Positions 61,131 to 64,000 of a DNA stretch of 64,000 bases are shown piece by piece. Numbering within the stretch: position 1 is the stretch's first letter; each line of letters begins with the position of its first letter. The DNA comes from JAQUQI01 sp041650035 (GTDB lineage Bacteria > Omnitrophota > Gorgyraeia > JABMRG01). The translations under genes and the position numbers were made by a program. The notes beneath the pieces were generated by a model, which had not been told where the DNA came from, ran no database searches, and worked only from the letters and a program-made list of their open reading frames with translations. The stretch spans positions 1 to 64,000 of the forward strand of contig JBAZLY010000002.1 in NCBI GenBank assembly GCA_041650035.1, in the 5' to 3' direction.

Positions 61131-61967
61131 CTATCTACCCAGGCGGCATATATGCTCTTCTTTATCTATATACGCGCGCGATCTGTTAATCAATTCGTCC
61201 CAATCCACAAGATGGGCATTAAATTCCGGGCCGTCAACACAGCTAAATTTGACCTGGCTTCCGATCTTGACCCTGCAACCCCCGCACATACCGGTGGCAT
61301 CGACCATCAGAGCGTTAAGAGAGACGATAGTCTCCACGCCAAAAACTTTGGTAACTTCTGAAACCGATTTCATCATCGGAATAGGTCCAACAGCATAAAC
61401 CAGAACGGGTTTCGGGCCGGCATCTGCCAAGTTTAACACCTCTGACAATATGCCTGTGACAAAACCCTTTCTTCCGTATGAGCCGTCATCCGTGGTAATG
61501 TGCAGAATATCGGATACCAACCTAATCTTTTCCTCTAATAACAAAAGGCCTTTTGTCTTTGCGCCCAGGATAACAGTAATATGATTGCCGGCCTCTTTCA
61601 TAGCCCTGCCTATAGGATATAATTCGGCTATGCCAAGACCTCCCCCTACCAATACTACGTTACCATATCTCTTTATCGGGGTAGCATGACCCATAGGTCC
61701 GGCTACAGCATACACGGAATCTTCTTGACTCATCGCTGATAATAGTCGTGTGCTGAAACCTATCTCTTGAATTATCAGCGTAATAGAACCCGACACAGGG
61801 TCTTTGTCTACAACAGTAAGAGGTATCCTCTCGCCCTGTTCTTTTGCCATGACAACAACAAATTGGCCGGGCTTAATCTTTGCCGCTATCAAAGGCGCGT
61901 GAATAACAAGTCGGGTTATCTTTGTCCCAAGGCATTGTGCTATAGTATTCTTTTCCAATATTTTCAT
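61131..61967 (-). CDS. NfnA/SudB-like FAD/NAD flavoprotein
   Basis: The 278-residue protein belongs to the ferredoxin-NADP reductase-like group. It has the FAD site 'IKPGQFVVVMAKEQGERIPL', the NAD site 'GNVVLVGGGLGIAELYPIGR', 'VYAVGPIPMMKSV' and a C-terminal 2Fe-2S loop with 'ATGMCGGCRVKIG' and 'FSCVDGPEF'. It pairs with the NfnB-like subunit 50 bases downstream. ATG 61967 is preferred over the codon at 62039, because the extra 24 codons lie in a terminator hairpin. Related PyrK and SudB proteins are alternative names. Confidence 0.9.
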   Translation of the reverse strand: MKILEKNTIAQCLGTKITRLVIHAPLIAAKIKPGQFVVVMAKEQGERIPLTVVDKDPVSGSITLIIQEIGFSTRLLSAMSQEDSVYAVAGPMGHATPIKRYGNVVLVGGGLGIAELYPIGRAMKEAGNHITVILGAKTKGLLLLEEKIRLVSDILHITTDDGSYGRKGFVTGILSEVLNLADAGPKPVLVYAVGPIPMMKSVSEVTKVFGVETIVSLNALMVDATGMCGGCRVKIGSQVKFSCVDGPEFNAHLVDWDELINRSRAYIDKEEHICRLGR

Positions 61968-62010
61968 AGATAGCCTTTTAGAAAGACGTCGGTGCTTGAA
62001 CACGGGATAT

Positions 62011-62061
62011 AAAAAATAGGTGCCTTTTTCCTCCGACAATCATTGTCGAAAAAAGACACCT
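62011..62061 (-). terminator. Hairpin terminator before the nfnA-like gene
   Basis: On the minus strand, AGGTGTCTTTTTTCGACAAT pairs with a later ATTGTCG...AAAAAGGCACCT arm (62061 to 62018; core CGACAAT/ATTGTCG), and TATTTTTTATA follows. The stem is long with a small internal bulge. It ends transcripts of the isocitrate dehydrogenase gene, or attenuates the nfnA gene. Confidence 0.75.
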
Positions 62062-62098
62062 TTGTCATACATACGATTTAATATAACATAAAACAAAA

Positions 62099-63295
62099 TT
62101 ATGTCAACATTATTTTGCGCCAAAAATCCTTCAGGTCCGGCTTATCAATAAGCCTAAGAACGTTTTTTGTAAATTGCTCACCGGTAATTCCGGTGCCCCT
62201 TCCGGTAATGAGCATTTTTTTATCGGCGCCGCAAACGTCAAGAACCATATCCATTTTTTCAGCCAAAGACGAATAACCAATATGCCTTAGAAGCATAGCT
62301 CCCGCGCGGATCATGGAACTGGGATCGGCATATTTCTGCCTACCCTCTTCAACCATCCGCGGCGCGCTACCGTGTATTGCCTCAAACATTGACCAGTGTG
62401 TCCCTATATTAGCACTGCCAGCGGTCCCGACACCACCCTGCAGTTGGGCCGCTTCATCCGTAAGTATATCCCCATAGAGGTTAGGCAGGACTATTACCTT
62501 GAAATCGCCTCTCCTTGCCGGGTCTATAAGTTTGGCGGACATTATGTCCACATACCACTCATCTAATTTAATATTTGGGTATTCCTGCGCTATCCGGTAA
62601 GCTGTCCTGGAAAACCTGCCGTCCGTTGCCTTGATCACATTTGATTTCGTAACCGCCGTAACGCGGTCTATATTATTCTTATCGGCATATTCAAAGGCCA
62701 TCCTGATAATCCGCTCCGAACCCTGGCGCGTCGCTACGCTGAAATCCACACTGATATCATCGGCAATATCAAACCCCCTGGAACCAAGTATATAAGCGCC
62801 TTCGGTATTTTCCCGGAAAAAAACCCATTCTATTTTTTCTTTCGGTATCCTGAACGGGCGCACATTAGCAAACAGGTCAAGCTGGCGTCTCATGGCGACA
62901 TTAGCGCTTTCTATATTAGGCCATTTGCCGCCCGCTTGAGGCGTTGTAGTTGGGCCTTTCAGTATTACATGACAACTCTTAAGCTCATCGAGAACATCAT
63001 CAGGTATGGCCTTATTATGCCTTACCCTGTTCTCTATCGTAAGCCCGGTTATGTCCTTAAAAGAGATCTTTCTCGCGGCAATCTTATCGCGTAATACATG
63101 CGTTAAGACCTCCCGCGCGTGCTTTGATATCTCAAGACCTATACCATCGCCGGGGCATATACCGATGATAATAGCCGGCAGGTTGGAATAATCAGTCTCT
63201 TCACGGGGCATTTTCATCTTGTCTATCCGTTCCAGCTGTTCCCTGATTATCGCGCCGAATTTGTCCTTCGCCTTTTCTATGACATCATCATACAT
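62099..63295 (-). CDS. Isocitrate/isopropylmalate dehydrogenase family protein, probable isocitrate dehydrogenase
   Basis: The 398-residue protein has 'IIIGICPGDGIGLEISKHAR', 'LKGPTTTPQAGGKWPNIESA' with the substrate Ser and 'NVAMRRQLDLFANVRPFR'. 'VFFRENTEGAYILGSRGF' and 'VIVLPNLYGDILTDEAAQLQ' follow, then 'GTAGSANIGTHWSMFEAIHG' with 'GSAPRM'. In this family these bind the isocitrate-type acid, metal and NAD(P). Oxidative decarboxylation to 2-oxoglutarate fits the neighbouring GDH and glutamine synthetase. Cofactor choice is not settled. It follows the glutamine synthetase gene by 16 bases. Confidence 0.88.
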   Translation of the reverse strand: MYDDVIEKAKDKFGAIIREQLERIDKMKMPREETDYSNLPAIIIGICPGDGIGLEISKHAREVLTHVLRDKIAARKISFKDITGLTIENRVRHNKAIPDDVLDELKSCHVILKGPTTTPQAGGKWPNIESANVAMRRQLDLFANVRPFRIPKEKIEWVFFRENTEGAYILGSRGFDIADDISVDFSVATRQGSERIIRMAFEYADKNNIDRVTAVTKSNVIKATDGRFSRTAYRIAQEYPNIKLDEWYVDIMSAKLIDPARRGDFKVIVLPNLYGDILTDEAAQLQGGVGTAGSANIGTHWSMFEAIHGSAPRMVEEGRQKYADPSSMIRAGAMLLRHIGYSSLAEKMDMVLDVCGADKKMLITGRGTGITGEQFTKNVLRLIDKPDLKDFWRKIMLT

Positions 63296-63311
63296 AAGAG
63301 GGCCTTCCTGC

Positions 63312-64000
63312 TTAAAGGATAGCTAAATAGCGGTCGAGCTCATGCCTTGTGACCTGTTTCTTATACTCATTCCATTCATCTTTTTTATTTCTTATGAAAT
63401 ATTCAAACACCTTATCGCCGAGGGCCTTCCTGACAAGAGGGCTGTTTTCGGTTATCCTTATGGCATCATAGAGATCGTCAGGTAAAGACTCTATGCTATG
63501 GACATTTCTTTCATCTTCCGTCATATTATAAATATTATTGGTGACCTGTTTCGGGAGCTTATATCTTTTCCTTATACCCTCGAGGCCGGCCGCGAGCATG
63601 ACCGAAAACGCCAAATAAGGATTACACGCCGGGTCAGGGTTTCTCATCTCAATCCTTGTTGCCATTTCCTTACCCGGCTTATACATAGGCACCCTGACCA
63701 GGGCTGACCTATTCCTATGCGCCCATGACACATAGACAGGAGCTTCATACCCCGGCACAAGCCTTTTGTAAGAGTTTACCCATTGACAGCATACGGAGCA
63801 TATCTCCTTGGCATGCATTAACAACCCTGCTATAAAATACCTGGCCGTATCCGATAGGTGGTATTTATCGTTTTTATCATAAAACGTGTTTCTCCTGCCT
63901 TTGAACAATGACATGTGCGTGTGCATGCCACTTCCATTAATACCGTAAACAGGCTTTGGCATAAAAGTCGCGTGCATATTCTGCTGCATCGCCACCTCCT
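63312..64000 (-). CDS. glnA: Glutamine synthetase, type I, C-terminal part (partial)
   Basis: Only the last 229 or so residues are in the window, beginning '(K)EVAMQQNMHATFMPKPVYG'. It shows 'GINGSGMHTHMSLFKG' (active-site His), 'VNSYKRLVPGYEAPVYVSWA' in part, 'RNRSALVRVPMYKPGKEMAT' and 'RIEMRNPDPACNPYLAFSVM', ending 'WNEYKKQVTRHELDRYL'. This is GSI, which makes glutamine from glutamate, ATP and ammonium. The adenylylation Tyr motif of GSI-beta is not evident, so GSI-alpha is likely. The gene continues beyond the right end. Confidence 0.96.
   Translation of the reverse strand, partial: EVAMQQNMHATFMPKPVYGINGSGMHTHMSLFKGRRNTFYDKNDKYHLSDTARYFIAGLLMHAKEICSVCCQWVNSYKRLVPGYEAPVYVSWAHRNRSALVRVPMYKPGKEMATRIEMRNPDPACNPYLAFSVMLAAGLEGIRKRYKLPKQVTNNIYNMTEDERNVHSIESLPDDLYDAIRITENSPLVRKALGDKVFEYFIRNKKDEWNEYKKQVTRHELDRYLAIL

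Noticed and set aside
1..64000. CRISPR arrays, rRNA or tRNA genes
   Set aside because: I looked through the gene-free stretches for regular repeats and for the TTCGANNCC arm of tRNAs and found no convincing case; a covariance search would settle tRNAs.

Overview
The window looks like a chromosomal segment of an uncultured Gram-negative-type bacterium. Several lines of evidence support an outer envelope: an RND efflux pump, candidate lipoproteins, LemA/TPM proteins, an AsmA-like protein and many signal peptides. The gene set, including a secreted S74-chaperone protein with a 'TTYYPAPYGEYDSL' leader and small Cys-rich proteins, resembles what I know of Omnitrophota and relatives in the PVC superphylum. 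That assignment is inference. Coding density is high and base composition is moderate, except for one clearly AT-rich island at about 3.6-6.3 kb.

Layout. (1) 1-3.5 kb: the end of an RND pump gene, then a small envelope cluster of two proteins sharing one beta-sandwich-like domain, one fused to FecR. (2) 3.6-6.3 kb: an AT-rich foreign island with a decayed LexA/UmuD-like gene, a type II-like restriction-modification pair and an IS256-type transposase remnant. (3) 6.3-40.9 kb: housekeeping and envelope genes, nearly all on the + strand. They include a GlcD-type oxidase, TPM-LemA-PhoH, Pgi, an M48 protease, nucleotide and DNA repair enzymes (Nth, Maf, DnaQ-like), radical SAM enzymes (AmrS-like, RlmN), a UgtP-like glycosyltransferase, a Na+/H+-type antiporter, CspA, GreA, RlmB, a parvulin, a free-standing GMP synthase ATP-pyrophosphatase and a decayed UvdE gene. 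(4) 40.9-41.3 kb: an AT-rich gap carrying a strong dif-like site. (5) 41.3-64 kb: genes nearly all on the - strand. These are a LexA-PolY SOS operon (with a divergent dus gene), TypA, then a long run for nitrogen assimilation and glutamine-using nucleotide synthesis: PurF, PurL, GuaA, CarB, GDH, an NfnAB-like flavoprotein pair, isocitrate dehydrogenase and glutamine synthetase (cut by the window end).

The most informative large-scale signal is the strand switch. About 60 genes to the left point right and about 17 to the right point left, with one exception on each side, and they meet at a sequence matching the B. subtilis dif site at 23 of 28 positions. This is the pattern expected of a replication terminus with a XerC/XerD resolution site.

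The right-hand operons form a coherent pathway. Isocitrate dehydrogenase supplies 2-oxoglutarate and reducing power, the NfnAB-like pair balances NADH, ferredoxin and NADPH, GDH and glutamine synthetase fix ammonium, and CarB, PurF, PurL and GuaA spend the glutamine. The SOS operon has a textbook promoter with a GAAC-N4-GTTC LexA box filling its spacer. Both it and the divergent dus promoter would give almost leaderless mRNAs. I found no rRNA, recognisable tRNA or CRISPR array.
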